A program made the translations under genes and the position numbers. DNA of 64,000 nucleotides from RPQJ01 sp963706535 (GTDB lineage Bacteria; Pseudomonadota; Gammaproteobacteria; Steroidobacterales; Steroidobacteraceae): positions 62,001-126,000 of the forward strand of contig CAVPMU010000012.1 in assembly GCA_963706535.1 (NCBI GenBank). Reading direction: 5' to 3'. Below are positions 43,879 through 53,388 of the stretch, piece by piece (the first letter of the stretch is position 1; every line of letters begins with the position of its first letter). The notes beneath the pieces are model-generated. The model was not told where the DNA came from. It was given only the letters and a program-made list of their open reading frames with translations, and did no database searches.

Positions 43879-44487
43879 TCAGCCACCGGCCTTGAGGTTC
43901 GTGCCGAGTCCCTGCAGGTACGCGACCAGCGCGTCGAGTTCGCTCTTGCCCGCCACCGCGGCCGCAGCGCCCGCGAAGTCTTCCTCCGTGTACGGGTGGC
44001 CGAGCTTCGCCAGCGTGCGCATCTTCTTCTCGATGAGCGCGCCGTCGACCGGGTTCCCGGCGAGCCACGGGTAGGCCGGCATGTTCGACTCGGGCACCAC
44101 GTCGCGCGGGTTCATGAAGTGCACGCGGTGCCAGTCGTCGGAGTAGCGGCCGCCGACGCGCGCGAGGTCGGGCCCCGTGCGCTTCGAGCCGAACTGGAAC
44201 GGATGGTCGTACACCGACTCGCCCGCGAGCGAGTAGGGGCCGTAGCGCTCCGTCTCCGACTGGAACGGCCGGATCATCTGCGAGTGGCAGTTGTAGCAGC
44301 CCTCGCGGACGTAGACGTCGCGCCCCGCGAGCCGCAGCGCCTCGTACGGCTCGATGCCCGGGGCGGGGTTGGTGCTCACGCCCTGGAAGTAGAGCGGCAC
44401 GATCTCGACCAGGCCGCCGATGCTGATCACGATCGCGATCAGCACGCCCATGAGGCCGATTTTCCTTTCGACTGTTTCGTGGTTCAT
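43879..44487 (-). CDS. ccoO: cbb3 oxidase monoheme cytochrome c subunit II
   Basis: A 202-residue subunit anchored by one N-terminal helix. The heme c site is GCYNCHSQ (Cys64, Cys67, His68); the axial Met is in ESNMPAYPWL. Blocks RPFQSETERYGPYS and HPFQFGSKRTGPDLARVGG are diagnostic. It starts 10 bases after ccoN. Confidence 0.96.
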   Translation of the reverse strand: MNHETVERKIGLMGVLIAIVISIGGLVEIVPLYFQGVSTNPAPGIEPYEALRLAGRDVYVREGCYNCHSQMIRPFQSETERYGPYSLAGESVYDHPFQFGSKRTGPDLARVGGRYSDDWHRVHFMNPRDVVPESNMPAYPWLAGNPVDGALIEKKMRTLAKLGHPYTEEDFAGAAAAVAGKSELDALVAYLQGLGTNLKAGG

Positions 44488-44497
44488 GAGCGCTCCC

Positions 44498-45919
44498 TCA
44501 GGCCGGCTGCACGACCGGCGCGTCCGCGGTGCTGGTGCGCGCCGCCGCCGTCTTCCAGACGTTGTAAGCCATGATGAACATGCCGGCGAGGACCAGCACG
44601 CCGCCCGCGAGGCGGACCGCGTAGTACGGGTAGGTGGACTTGATCGACTCGATGAACGCGTAGGTGAGCGTGCCGTCCGCGTTGGTCGCGCGCCACATCA
44701 GTCCCTGCATCACGCCGGCGATCCACATCGAGGTGATGTAGAGCACCACGCCGATGGTGGTGATCCAGAAGTGCACGTCGATGAGCCGGATGCTGTACAT
44801 CTGCTCGCGCCCGAACAGCTTCGGGATCAGCGCGTAGAGCGAGCCGATCGAGATCATCGCCACCCAGCCGAGCGCGCCGGAGTGCACGTGGCCGATCGTC
44901 CAGTCGGTGTAGTGCGAGAGGGCGTTGACCGTCTTGATCGACATCATCGGCCCCTCGAAGGTCGACATGCCGTAGAACGACAGCGAGACGATCATGAACT
45001 TCAGGATCGGGTCGGTGCGCAGCTTATGCCAGGCGCCCGAGAGGGTCATGATGCCGTTGATCATGCCGCCCCAGGACGGCGCGAGCAGGATCAGCGAGAA
45101 CACCATGCCGAGCGACTGCGCCCAGTCGGGCAGCGTGGTGTAGTGCAGGTGGTGCGGGCCCGCCCACATGTAGATCGAGATCAGGGCCCAGAAGTGCACC
45201 ACCGAGAGGCGGTAGGAGTAGACCGGCCGGCCGGCCTGCTTCGGCACGAAGTAGTACATCATGCCGAGGAAGCTCGTGGTCAGGAAGAAACCGACTGCGT
45301 TGTGCCCGTACCACCACTGCACCATCGCGTCCACCACGCCCGAGTAGACCTGGTAGGACTTGGTGAGCGTCACCGGGATCGCGAGGTTGTTGAAGATGTG
45401 CAGCACCGCGATGGTGATGATGTAGGCGCCGAAGAACCAGTTCGCCACGTAGATGTGCTTGACCTTGCGCAGCGCGACCGTGCCGAAGAAGACGATCGCG
45501 TAGGCCACCCAGACCGCGGTGATCAGCAGGTCGATCGGCCACTCGAGCTCGGCGTACTCCTTGCCCTGGGTGATGCCGAGCGGGAGCGTGATCGCGGCGA
45601 GCACGATCACCACCTGCCAGCCCCAGAACGTGAAGGCCGCGAGCTTGTCGGCGTAGAGCCGCGCGTGGCAGGTGCGCTGCACGATGTAGTAGGAGGTCGC
45701 GAACAGCGCGCTGCCGCCGAACGCGAAGATCACGGCGTTGGTGTGCAGCGGACGCAAGCGGCTGTAGGTCAGCCAGGGCACGTCGAAGCTCAGCGCTGGC
45801 CACAGCAGTTGCGCCGCGATCAGGACGCCGACCAGCATGCCGACGATGCCCCAGACCACGGTCATGATCGCGAACTGCCGGACCACCTTGTCGTTGTAAT
45901 GAGTGGCCGTCGTTTTCAT
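44498..45919 (-). CDS. ccoN: cbb3-type cytochrome c oxidase catalytic subunit I
   Basis: The 473-residue catalytic subunit that reduces oxygen at a heme b3-CuB centre with high affinity. About twelve helices are present, with ligand histidines in LRPLHTNAVIF, MVQWWYGHNAVGFFL, WAGPHHLHYT and DWTIGHVHSGALGW. The start at 45919 has a GAGG site; the frame runs a further 27 codons without family similarity. It heads the operon ccoNOQP-orf-GHIS-tauE. Control by FixL-FixJ is likely from context, with a candidate site at 46031. Confidence 0.97.
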   Translation of the reverse strand: MKTTATHYNDKVVRQFAIMTVVWGIVGMLVGVLIAAQLLWPALSFDVPWLTYSRLRPLHTNAVIFAFGGSALFATSYYIVQRTCHARLYADKLAAFTFWGWQVVIVLAAITLPLGITQGKEYAELEWPIDLLITAVWVAYAIVFFGTVALRKVKHIYVANWFFGAYIITIAVLHIFNNLAIPVTLTKSYQVYSGVVDAMVQWWYGHNAVGFFLTTSFLGMMYYFVPKQAGRPVYSYRLSVVHFWALISIYMWAGPHHLHYTTLPDWAQSLGMVFSLILLAPSWGGMINGIMTLSGAWHKLRTDPILKFMIVSLSFYGMSTFEGPMMSIKTVNALSHYTDWTIGHVHSGALGWVAMISIGSLYALIPKLFGREQMYSIRLIDVHFWITTIGVVLYITSMWIAGVMQGLMWRATNADGTLTYAFIESIKSTYPYYAVRLAGGVLVLAGMFIMAYNVWKTAAARTSTADAPVVQPA

Positions 45920-46030
45920 GCTCGCCTCGAGAGGAAGGAAACTGTCCCTGCGTCCTGTATGCAGTGCACACAGACCGTGCAATCTTAAGGTCCGCGCCAC
46001 ACCCGCGACAGACGCGCCGCCGTGTCGCGG

Positions 46031-46039
46031 CTAGGTATT
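46031..46039. promoter_or_regulatory. CTAGGTATT motif between ccoN and the Usp gene
   Basis: The 9-mer CTAGGTATT, flanked by GCGG and (TT)CCGC, sits 112 bases upstream of ccoN and 92 bases before the divergent Usp gene. The identical 9-mer lies in the fixL/hsp20 divergent region at 36822-36830. AT-rich 9-mers are rare in this GC-rich DNA. It is a candidate FixJ-type site; nothing beyond sequence supports it. Confidence 0.35.
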
Positions 46040-46130
46040 TTCCGCAGCGAGTTGCACGCATTGCGGCCGTGGGTGATGGTGCGCAAAGTGTAAACGGAAT
46101 ATTAGATCTCCTGCATGGAGGCCGCTGCGC

Positions 46131-47081
46131 ATGAAACGCCTCGACCGCATCCTGGCCGTGTTCGACCCCACCTCCGACGCCCAGCCGGCCCTGGCCAGGG
46201 CCGCGCTGCTCGCCGCGAAGTTCGACGCGGCCGTGGAACTCTTCGTCTGCGATTTCGATCCTTCGCTCTCGGGTCAGCCGTTCTTCGACACCGACAAGCT
46301 GCGCGAGTTGAGGGAGGAGTTCCTCACCGAGCGCATCGAGTTCCTCGAGGAGGCGGCCGACGGCCTGCGGTCACGGGGAATTGCAGTCGAGACGCATGTG
46401 CGTTGGGACAACCCGCTGTATCGCGGGATCGTGAACCGCGTGCAGGAAACCTCCCCCGACCTCGTCGTCAAGGACACCCATTACCACTCGGTCATCCGCC
46501 GCACGGTGTTCACCAACACGGACTGGAACCTGATCCGCACCTGTCCCGCGCCCCTGCTGCTCGCCAAGCCGGGGGAGTGGCGCACGCCGCCGACACTCCT
46601 CGCCGCGCTCGATCCCGGGCACCTCGGTGACAAGCTGGCGGCGCTCGATCACGACATCCTCGATGCCGCGCAGCTGCTGGCGGGTCGGTTGGGGGGCAAT
46701 GTGCATGCGGTGCACGCCTTCTTCCCGGCGCCGCTGCTCGCGGCGACGACCTCGATGGCCGGGATGCCCTTCGCGGGCGGCGTGGCCGCGGCCGAGGTGG
46801 TCGAGGTCGAGCGCCGGCGCATCCAGGCGGTCCTGGACGGCCTGGTCGGGGCACACGCCCTGCCGCCGGGGCAGGTGCACCTCGAGCAGGGCGCCGCGGC
46901 CGAGGTCCTGCCGCGCGTGGCGGAGAAGTACGCTGCCGACCTCCTGGTCATGGGCGCCGTCTCTCGCAGCCGCATGCAGGAGCTGTTCGTCGGCAGCACT
47001 GCCGAGCGGATCCTCGACCGGCTGGCCTGCGACGTGCTGGTGGTCAAGGCGGCCAATTTCACCGAGAAGCTGCCGTTCTGA
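46131..47081 (+). CDS. tandem universal stress protein (UspE type)
   Basis: A 316-residue cytoplasmic protein with two UspA domains (about 1-150 and 155-312). The first contains DLVVKDTHYHSVIRRTVF and the second DLLVMGAVSRSRMQELFVGS, close to the ATP-binding G-x2-G-x9-G(S/T) pattern but with Ser replacing the second Gly. Size and layout match UspE. A GGAGG site precedes the ATG. It is divergent from ccoN; Usp genes are often induced with low-oxygen respiration. Confidence 0.92.
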   Translation: MKRLDRILAVFDPTSDAQPALARAALLAAKFDAAVELFVCDFDPSLSGQPFFDTDKLRELREEFLTERIEFLEEAADGLRSRGIAVETHVRWDNPLYRGIVNRVQETSPDLVVKDTHYHSVIRRTVFTNTDWNLIRTCPAPLLLAKPGEWRTPPTLLAALDPGHLGDKLAALDHDILDAAQLLAGRLGGNVHAVHAFFPAPLLAATTSMAGMPFAGGVAAAEVVEVERRRIQAVLDGLVGAHALPPGQVHLEQGAAAEVLPRVAEKYAADLLVMGAVSRSRMQELFVGSTAERILDRLACDVLVVKAANFTEKLPF

Positions 47082-47174
47082 CCGACGGGGCGTGAGCTGC
47101 CTCACACCCGCCACGCGGGGTCCCGTCCGTGTCTCACATTTTCCGGCCCGCCGCGGCCGTATACTCCCGCGCGA

Positions 47175-49257
47175 ATGTCGTCCGCAAACGTGCTGCTCGT
47201 CTGCCCCGATCCACGCGACCAGGCTCGCGCGCGGGAAGCCATCGACGCCATCCGGGGCCAGCCATTCCACCTCGAGGTGGCGGGTTCGCTCGCGGAAGGG
47301 CTGGCCCGCATCAAGCGGGGCCGCCTCGAAGCGGTGCTGCTGGACATGAATCTGCCCGACAGCACCGGCCTCACCACGTTCCTGCGCCTGCAGCCGAAGG
47401 CGACCAACCTGCCGGTCGTGGTGCTGGTGGCGGAGTCGGACGAAGAGACCGGTCGCGAGGCGGTGGATCGTGGTGCGCTCGACTTCCTGGTCAAGGACCA
47501 GCTGTCGGCGCGGCTCGTCGAGAAGGTGTTGCGCTACGCCACCGAGCGCACCCACACGCTGCTCGCGCTCAAGGCGTCCGAACAGCGCTACCGGGAGCTG
47601 TTCCAGAACGTCACCGCGGGCGTGTTCCAGAGCACGCCCGACGGCAAGATCATGGCCGCCAACCCGGCGCTGGTGCGCATGCTCGGCTACGACTCCGAGG
47701 ACGAGCTGCTCGCCATCGAACGTCGGCCGCGACCTGTACATGGATCCGGGCCACCGCGAGAACTGGGTCAAGACGATGGCGGACGACGGCGAGGTGCGCA
47801 ACGCCGAGCTGCTGCTGAAGCGCAAGGACGGCTCCAAGGTCGTGGTGCTGGAGAACTCGCGGGCGGTGCGCGACACCGAGGGTCGCGTGCTGTTCTACGA
47901 GGGTACCCTGACCGACATCACCGCGGCGCACGAGATCTCCCAGCAGCTCTCCTACGACGCGAGCCACGACCCGCTCACGGGGCTGGCGAACCGCCGCGAG
48001 TTCGAGCTGCGCCTGCAGCGCGCGCTCGAGATGACGCAGGCCGCCGGCGCCACGCACGCCGTCTGCTTCCTCGACCTCGACCGCTTCAAGACCATCAACG
48101 ACACCTGCGGGCACGTCGCCGGCGACGAGCTGCTGCGACAGCTCGGCCAGGCGCTGCAGCAGAAAGTCCGCGCGGCCGACGTGGTCGCGCGCCTCGGCGG
48201 CGACGAGTTCGCCGTGCTGCTGCACAACTGCGGCCCGAACGACGCGCTGCAGGTGGCGAACAACCTGCTCAAGGCCGTCGACCAGTTCCAGTTCGTCTGG
48301 GGCGCGAACTCCTTCAGCCTCGGCGTCAGCATCGGCGTCGTCGCCATCAACTCGCACTTCAAGCGCATCGCGCAGGTGATGAACGCCGCGGACACCGCCT
48401 GCTACGCGGCGAAGGACGCGGGGCGCAACCGCGTGTACGTCTACCAGGAGGACGCGGCGTTCGTCGCGCGGCGCCACGGCGAGATGGAGTGGGTGGCGCG
48501 TGCCAAGCGGGCGCTGGCCGAGAACCGGCTGTTCCTCGAGGCGCAACCGATCCAGCCGCTCGCGGACACCGGCGAGCTGCCGCACTACGAGCTGCTGGTG
48601 CGCATGCGCGACGAGAGCGGGCGCGCGGTCCCGCCGGGCGCGTTCCTGCCGGCCGTCGAGCGCTACAACCTCTCGGTGCGCTACGACCGCTGGGTGATCG
48701 GGGCCGCGCTCGACTGGATGCGCCGCCACGACTCCGCCCTGGCCCGCGTCTCGCGCTTCTTCATCAACCTCTCGCGCGACTCGGTGATCGACGCCGATAC
48801 CGCCTCGTTCATCCGCGACGCGGTCGCCGGTGCCGGCATCGACCCGCGCCGCCTCGGCTTCGAGGTGACCGAGAGCGTCGCGATCGCTCACCTGACGCGC
48901 GCCAACCAGCTCATCGCCGACACGCGGCGCTTCGGCTGCGCCTTCGCGCTCGACGATTTCGGCAGCGGCGTGTCCTCGTTCGCCTACCTCAAGGCCCTCG
49001 GTGCCGACTACCTCAAGATCGACGGCATGTTCGTCGGCAACATCTCGCAGGACAAGGTCGACTACGCGATGGTGCGCTCGATCAAGGAGATCGGGCACGT
49101 GATGGGCAAGAAGGTCATCGCCGAGTCGGTGGAGACCCAGGCGGTGCTCGACAAGCTGCGCGAGATCGGCGTCGACTACGCGCAGGGCTTCGGCGTCGGC
49201 GAACCGCGCCCGATCGACGAGGTCGCCTCGATCGGCGTCGCCGACCTGCTCGCCTGA
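47175..49257 (+). pseudogene. REC-PAS-GGDEF-EAL cyclic-di-GMP protein, frameshifted
   Basis: One gene of about 693 residues split by a single extra base at 47718 (G in ATCGAACGTC). Before it: a receiver domain (LLDMNLPDSTG) and a PAS start ending in MLGYDSEDELLAI. After it, in the next frame: NVGRDLYMDPGHRENW, the rest of the PAS, a GGDEF domain with FLDLDRFKTIND, an RAAD inhibitory site and LGGDEFAVLL, and an EAL domain with ELLVRM, FEVTES, LDDFGSG, YLKIDG and QGFGVGEP. All catalytic motifs look intact, so it could make and break c-di-GMP if the frame were restored. Either a recent mutation or a sequencing error. Confidence 0.88.
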
Positions 49258-49260
49258 CCC

Positions 49261-51015
49261 TTATTTCTGCAGCACGTAGGTCCCGGGCGCCGCGCCGAGC
49301 GGCTTGAGCCCCCGCTTCGGTGCGCCCATCCCGGGAGGCGGGACCTTGCGCGGGCTCGAGTGCGCCTCCAGCCACTTCGCCCAGGTCGGCCACCACGAGC
49401 CCGGCTGCGGCTCGACTTTCTCGAGGTAGCGGTCGGGCGAGGGCAGCCGCGCGCCGGCCTTCGTCGCCAGCACGCGGTGCCGTCGCCTGGGATGCTGCGG
49501 CCCCGAGATGATGCCGGCGTTGTGGCCGCCGCTCGTCAGGCAGAACGTGTAGTCGGGGCAGCGCACCAGCTTGCCCACCTCGTAGACCGAGCGCCACGGC
49601 GCGACGTGGTCGGTCTCGGTGCCGACCACGAACATCGGCACCTCGACGTCAGCGAGGTCGAGCTGCTCGCCCCGCGCGACGTAACGGCCCTCGGCGAGGT
49701 CATTGTTGAGATAGAGCTGGTGCAGGTAGTCGGTGTGCATGCGGTAGGCCATGCGCGTGCCGTCGGCGTTCCACGCCATCAGGTCGTTCATGCCGAGGCG
49801 CTCGCCGCGCAGGTAGGTGGCGACCGACGGGGCCCACAGCAGGTCGTGGCTGCGCAGCAGCTGGAAGGCGCCACCCATCTGCCGGCTGTCGAGCACGCCT
49901 TCCTTCCACATCACCGCCTCGAGCATCGCGAGCTGCGCGGGACTGATGAAGACCGCGAGCTCGCCGGGCTCGCTGAAGTCGGTCTGCGCTGCGAACAGGG
50001 TCACGCTCGCCAGTCGCTCGTCACCCCTTGCGGCGAGTTCGGCGGCGGCGATCGCGAGCAGCGTGCCGCCGATGCAGTAGCCGACCGCGTGCACCTTGCG
50101 CCGCGGCACGACCTTCGTGACGGCGTCGAGCGCGGCGTGCAGCCCGTGCTCGAGGTAATCGTCCATGGAGACATCACGGTCCTCGGCCGTCGGGTTCTTC
50201 CACGAGACCATGAACACCGTGTGGCCAAGCCCGGTGAGGAAGTTCACCAGCGAGTTCCTCGGCGACAGGTCGAGGATGTAGTACTTCATGATCCAGGCGG
50301 GCACGACCAGCAGCGGCTCGGCGTACACGGTCGCCGTCTGCGGCGAGTACTGGATCAGTTCCATCAGCGGGGTGCGCAGGATGACCTTGCCCGGGCTCGC
50401 CGCGACCTGCTTGCCCACCTCGTAGAGCTCGACGCCCGCAGGACCCTGCCCTTTGAAAGTGCGCTGCACGTCCTCGGCGAGGTGCTTCATGCCGCGCACC
50501 AGGTTGCGGCCGTTCTCCTGCAGCGTCCTGTCGATCAGCTGCGGGTTGCTCGGCAGGTAGTTGTCGGGCGCCAGGAGCTCGAGGCCTTCGCGCACGGTGA
50601 ATCCCACGATGTTCCCGGCCGCCGGATCCGCGCCCGGCACCGACTTGACGGCCTCGTGCGCCAGCTCCGATGCGGTGAGGAACGACTGCGCGAGCACGTT
50701 GAACGGAAACTTCGCCCACGCCGGGTCGGCGAACCGCTGCGCGTAGGGCGTGCCCGCGGCCTCAGGTGCATTGCCGCCGCCGCGAACCGCTGCGCCCGTG
50801 AACTGGGCGAGCGCCAGCGACTTCGTGAGCGCGGTCCGCGCGAGCGCCGCCTGCCGCCCGGGAGAGGTTGCGAGGCGCGACAGCACGTTGATCCACGCCC
50901 CGCCGAACGCCTGCGGCGAAAGTCCGCCCGTCACCTTCGCGAGCGTGGCGAGGAACGCCCGCGTGGCGTCGTCCGAAACGACGGTCTGGCCTTTGCGGCG
51001 CGTGGTGTTGCTCAT
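49261..51015 (-). CDS. phaC: class I poly(3-hydroxyalkanoate) synthase
   Basis: A 584-residue polymerase that makes PHA from 3-hydroxyacyl-CoA. The lipase-like box is GYCIGG with catalytic Cys314; Asp is in TETDHVAPW and His in GGHNAGIIS. The segment LDLSPRNSLVNFLTGLGHTV is typical of PhaC. I chose the ATG at 51015 (MSNTTRRKGQ). Precursor genes phaA and phaB are not in the window; a PhaM-like phasin is at 59.5-60.1 kb. It follows a frameshifted reductase gene by 10 bases. Confidence 0.94.
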   Translation of the reverse strand: MSNTTRRKGQTVVSDDATRAFLATLAKVTGGLSPQAFGGAWINVLSRLATSPGRQAALARTALTKSLALAQFTGAAVRGGGNAPEAAGTPYAQRFADPAWAKFPFNVLAQSFLTASELAHEAVKSVPGADPAAGNIVGFTVREGLELLAPDNYLPSNPQLIDRTLQENGRNLVRGMKHLAEDVQRTFKGQGPAGVELYEVGKQVAASPGKVILRTPLMELIQYSPQTATVYAEPLLVVPAWIMKYYILDLSPRNSLVNFLTGLGHTVFMVSWKNPTAEDRDVSMDDYLEHGLHAALDAVTKVVPRRKVHAVGYCIGGTLLAIAAAELAARGDERLASVTLFAAQTDFSEPGELAVFISPAQLAMLEAVMWKEGVLDSRQMGGAFQLLRSHDLLWAPSVATYLRGERLGMNDLMAWNADGTRMAYRMHTDYLHQLYLNNDLAEGRYVARGEQLDLADVEVPMFVVGTETDHVAPWRSVYEVGKLVRCPDYTFCLTSGGHNAGIISGPQHPRRRHRVLATKAGARLPSPDRYLEKVEPQPGSWWPTWAKWLEAHSSPRKVPPPGMGAPKRGLKPLGAAPGTYVLQK

Positions 51016-51025
51016 GCGCGTCTGC

Positions 51026-52235
51026 TCAGAGGGTCTTGAGGTCGAGGGTGGTGTCGGCGAGTCGCGTCGCATCGAGGTGCCTGCGTTCCCCGATCCACTT
51101 CTTGCCGGTCATGAAGTCGCGCGGGCTGTTGACTGCATCCACCGCGAGCAGCTCGCCCTGCGCGAGATAGTAGAGCGCGAAGCTGCCGGAGTCCGGGTCG
51201 CCGCGCACGACCGCCTGGTCGTAGCCGGTCGACAGGCCGGCGATCTGCAGCTTCACGTCGTACTGGTCGGACCAGAACCACGGCACGTGAGCGTGGATCG
51301 CGGCCTTGCCGCACATGTTGGCCGAGGCCGTCTTCGCCTGCTCGACGGCGTTGTCCACGGATTCGAGCCGCACCCGCCGCCCATAGCGCACGCTCGGATG
51401 GTTGGTGCAGTCACCGGCCGCAAACACGTTCGGGTCGGACGTGCGGCAGTGCTCGTCGACCCACACGCCGTTCTCGCAGCGGATGCCGGCCGCGGCCGCG
51501 AGGCTGACGTTGGGCAGGATTCCCACGCCGACGATGACGAGGTCCGCCGGGAACTGCCGTTCGCCGCAGGCGACCGCCTCGACGCGGCCTTTGCCCACGA
51601 ACGCCGTCACCGACGTGTTGCAGTGGATGCGGACGCCCTCGCGCTCGTGGCGGCGCGTGTAGAAGTCCGAAAGCTCGGGCGCCACGACGCGATTCATCGG
51701 CCGGTCTGCCATCTCGAGCACCGTGACGTTCGAGTCCGAGGTGCCGTGCACTGGCCGCGGCCTCGAGGCCGATGTAGCCGGCGCCGACCACCACCAGCCG
51801 GCGGGCTGCGGGCAGGTCCGCGCGGATCGCGTCCACGTCCGCGATCGTGCGCAGGCAGTGTATCCCGGCGAGGTCATGGCCCGGTACCTCGAGCAGCCGC
51901 GGGCGGCTGCCCACGCAGAGCAGCAGCTTGTCGTAGGTGAGCTCGTCACCATCCCCGAGGCGCAGGCGCTGCGCACTGCGGTCGATGGCGGTCACCCGGA
52001 CGCCGAGCCGCGTCTCGACCGAGTGCTGCTCGTAGTACTGCGGGCTGCGCAGCAGCAGTCGCTCGCGCTCCAGTTCGCCGGAGAGAAATTTCTTGGAGAG
52101 CGGCGGCCGGTTGTAGGGCAGGCGCGGCTCGTCGCCCACCAGCACGATGCGACCTGCATGGCCTTCGCGACGCAGGGTGTCCACGGCCTGAACCGAGGCG
52201 TGGCTGGCACCGACGATCACGAAAGTCCCGGTCAT
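51026..52235 (-). pseudogene. FAD-dependent ferredoxin/rubredoxin reductase, frameshifted
   Basis: About 402 residues if one extra base at 51728 is removed. The N-terminal half from ATG 52235 has an FAD-binding start (FVIVGASHASVQAVDTLR), RLPYNRPPLSK and the NAD-binding VVVGAGYIGLEAAA. The frame then breaks at CTCGAACGTC; the other frame continues with VTVLEMADRPMNRVVAPE, GVGILPNVSLA, and AAGDCTNHPS. This is the ferredoxin-NAD reductase family that serves cytochrome P450s or dioxygenases. No ferredoxin partner is adjacent. The frameshift may be real or a sequencing error. Confidence 0.88.
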
Positions 52236-52588
52236 TCCTGTTCCCTGCGTTGCGACCCCGGCCCGGAGGGTGGGCGGCGATACCGCGATCCTTAATATAT
52301 ATACGGCGACCGGCCGCCGATAAAGGTGACCCCCCCCTCGCGGCAATCCCGGATGCGGGAAATGATGCGCGCCAGCCTGTGCGTGGCTATGCTGGCAGGA
52401 GTCGTCGCCCGGGGATCGCGCCGCGCACCACGGGCGGGCAGTTCCGGCGCGGGAGCGCTCCAAGCTGGTGCGCCGCCACCGGCACCGGGGCGATGTTTCG
52501 GCCAGTCCGTTGGGTCGGCACGGTTTCTGCATATTGGCTGGAGCCATCTCCGCCGCACAATTACGACGATTCGAGGAGCCTTAGCCCT
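52236..52588. other. intergenic region upstream of glnK
   Basis: 353 bases between the divergent reductase and P-II genes. It holds an AT-rich patch (TTAATATATATAC near 52291) that may be part of the reductase promoter and the sigma-54 site at 52516-52531. No supported gene was seen. Confidence 0.45.
52516..52531 (+). promoter_or_regulatory. sigma-54 (-24/-12) promoter of glnK
   Basis: CGGCACGGTTTCTGCA matches TGGCACGnnnnTTGCA with the invariant GG and GC at the proper distance. It lies 58 bases upstream of the P-II start. P-II genes are commonly under NtrC and RpoN, so the assignment is well supported by context. Confidence 0.72.
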
Positions 52589-52927
52589 ATGAAGCTGATC
52601 AGCGCAATCATCAAGCCCTTCAAGCTGGACGACGTCCGTGCCGCCCTGTCGGAGCTCGGCGTGTCCGGCATGACGGTGACGGAGGTCAAGGGCTTCGGGC
52701 GGCAACGTGGCCACACCGAGCTCTACCGCGGCGCGGAATACGTGGTGGACTTCGTGCCGAAGACCCGCATCGAGGTCGCCGTCAAGGACGCGCTCGTCGA
52801 CCAGGTGGTCGAGGCGATCGTCAATGCCGCGCGCACCGGCAAGGTGGGCGACGGCAAGATCTTCATCTCCGACCTCGAGCGCGCCATCCGCATCCGCACG
52901 GGCGAGGCGGACGACCAGGCGCTCTGA
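52589..52927 (+). CDS. glnK: nitrogen regulatory protein P-II
   Basis: A 112-residue P-II signal protein that senses 2-oxoglutarate, ATP/ADP and glutamine status. The T-loop GHTELYRGAEYVVDF has the uridylylation site Tyr51. It starts MKLISAIIKPFKLDDVR with a GAGG site. The sigma-54 promoter points to nitrogen-starvation control, more like GlnK than constitutive GlnB; no amtB follows, so the name GlnK versus GlnB is not certain. Confidence 0.92.
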   Translation: MKLISAIIKPFKLDDVRAALSELGVSGMTVTEVKGFGRQRGHTELYRGAEYVVDFVPKTRIEVAVKDALVDQVVEAIVNAARTGKVGDGKIFISDLERAIRIRTGEADDQAL

Positions 52928-52931
52928 CGCA

Positions 52932-53300
52932 TTGCCGGGCCCGGTCGAAGTCGCCGTCCGCAAGCTGCACCTCGGCCGCCAGTCGCGGCACGTGTTCCTG
53001 TGCGTGGGCGGCAAGTGCGCCCCGCCGGAGCGCGGCCTCGAGAGCTGGGAGTACCTGAAGCGGCGGTTGCGTGAACTCGGCCTGCAGGACGCCGACGGCG
53101 GCGTGCTGCGCACCAAGGCCGATTGCCTGCGCATCTGCGTCTCCGGACCGATCGCCGTCGTCTATCCGGAGGGCACCTGGTACCGCGACTGCACTCCCGC
53201 CAATCTCGAACGCATCCTGCAGGAACACCTGTTGGGTGGACGGGTGGTGGAGGAACTGGAGATCGCGGGAGACCCGCTGGGGAAAGCGGATAGCGGATAG
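52932..53300 (+). CDS. (2Fe-2S) thioredoxin-like ferredoxin
   Basis: A 122-residue protein with the thioredoxin-fold ferredoxin pattern: Cys24 and Cys29 (FLCVGGKCAPP) and Cys65 and Cys69 (ADCLRICVSGP), then VVYPEGTWYRDCTP. It carries one [2Fe-2S] cluster and moves electrons in the cytoplasm. The best start is a TTG at 52932, four bases after the P-II stop. The last residues (GKADSG) and the TAG stop are encoded by palindromic element B. Confidence 0.82.
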   Translation: MPGPVEVAVRKLHLGRQSRHVFLCVGGKCAPPERGLESWEYLKRRLRELGLQDADGGVLRTKADCLRICVSGPIAVVYPEGTWYRDCTPANLERILQEHLLGGRVVEELEIAGDPLGKADSG

Positions 53301-53381
53301 CGGATAGCGGATAGTGAAGAGGCCGGCACAGCCGGCCGATCTTCGTCTTACACTATCCGCTATCCGCTATCCGCTATCCGC
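53286..53381. repeat. palindromic element, copy B (7-bp unit arms)
   Basis: Bases 53286-53316 pair perfectly with 53351-53381 (31 bp). Each arm is four copies of GCGGATA plus GTG. Inside is AAGA-GGCCGGC-ACA-GCCGGCC-GA-TCTT (53317-53344). The layout (four 7-bp units, GTG, AAGA, GGCCGGC hairpin, TCTT, spacer, CAC) matches copy A at 37444-37540, though the unit sequence differs by one base. It gives the ferredoxin gene its stop codon and ends 7 bases before the quinone oxidoreductase start. Confidence 0.85.
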
Positions 53382-53388
53382 TTCCGCC

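Noticed and set aside
45920..46130. FNR/Anr box (TTGAT-N4-ATCAA) upstream of ccoN
   Set aside because: I looked for it because cbb3 genes are often FNR-controlled, but no match with acceptable halves was found.
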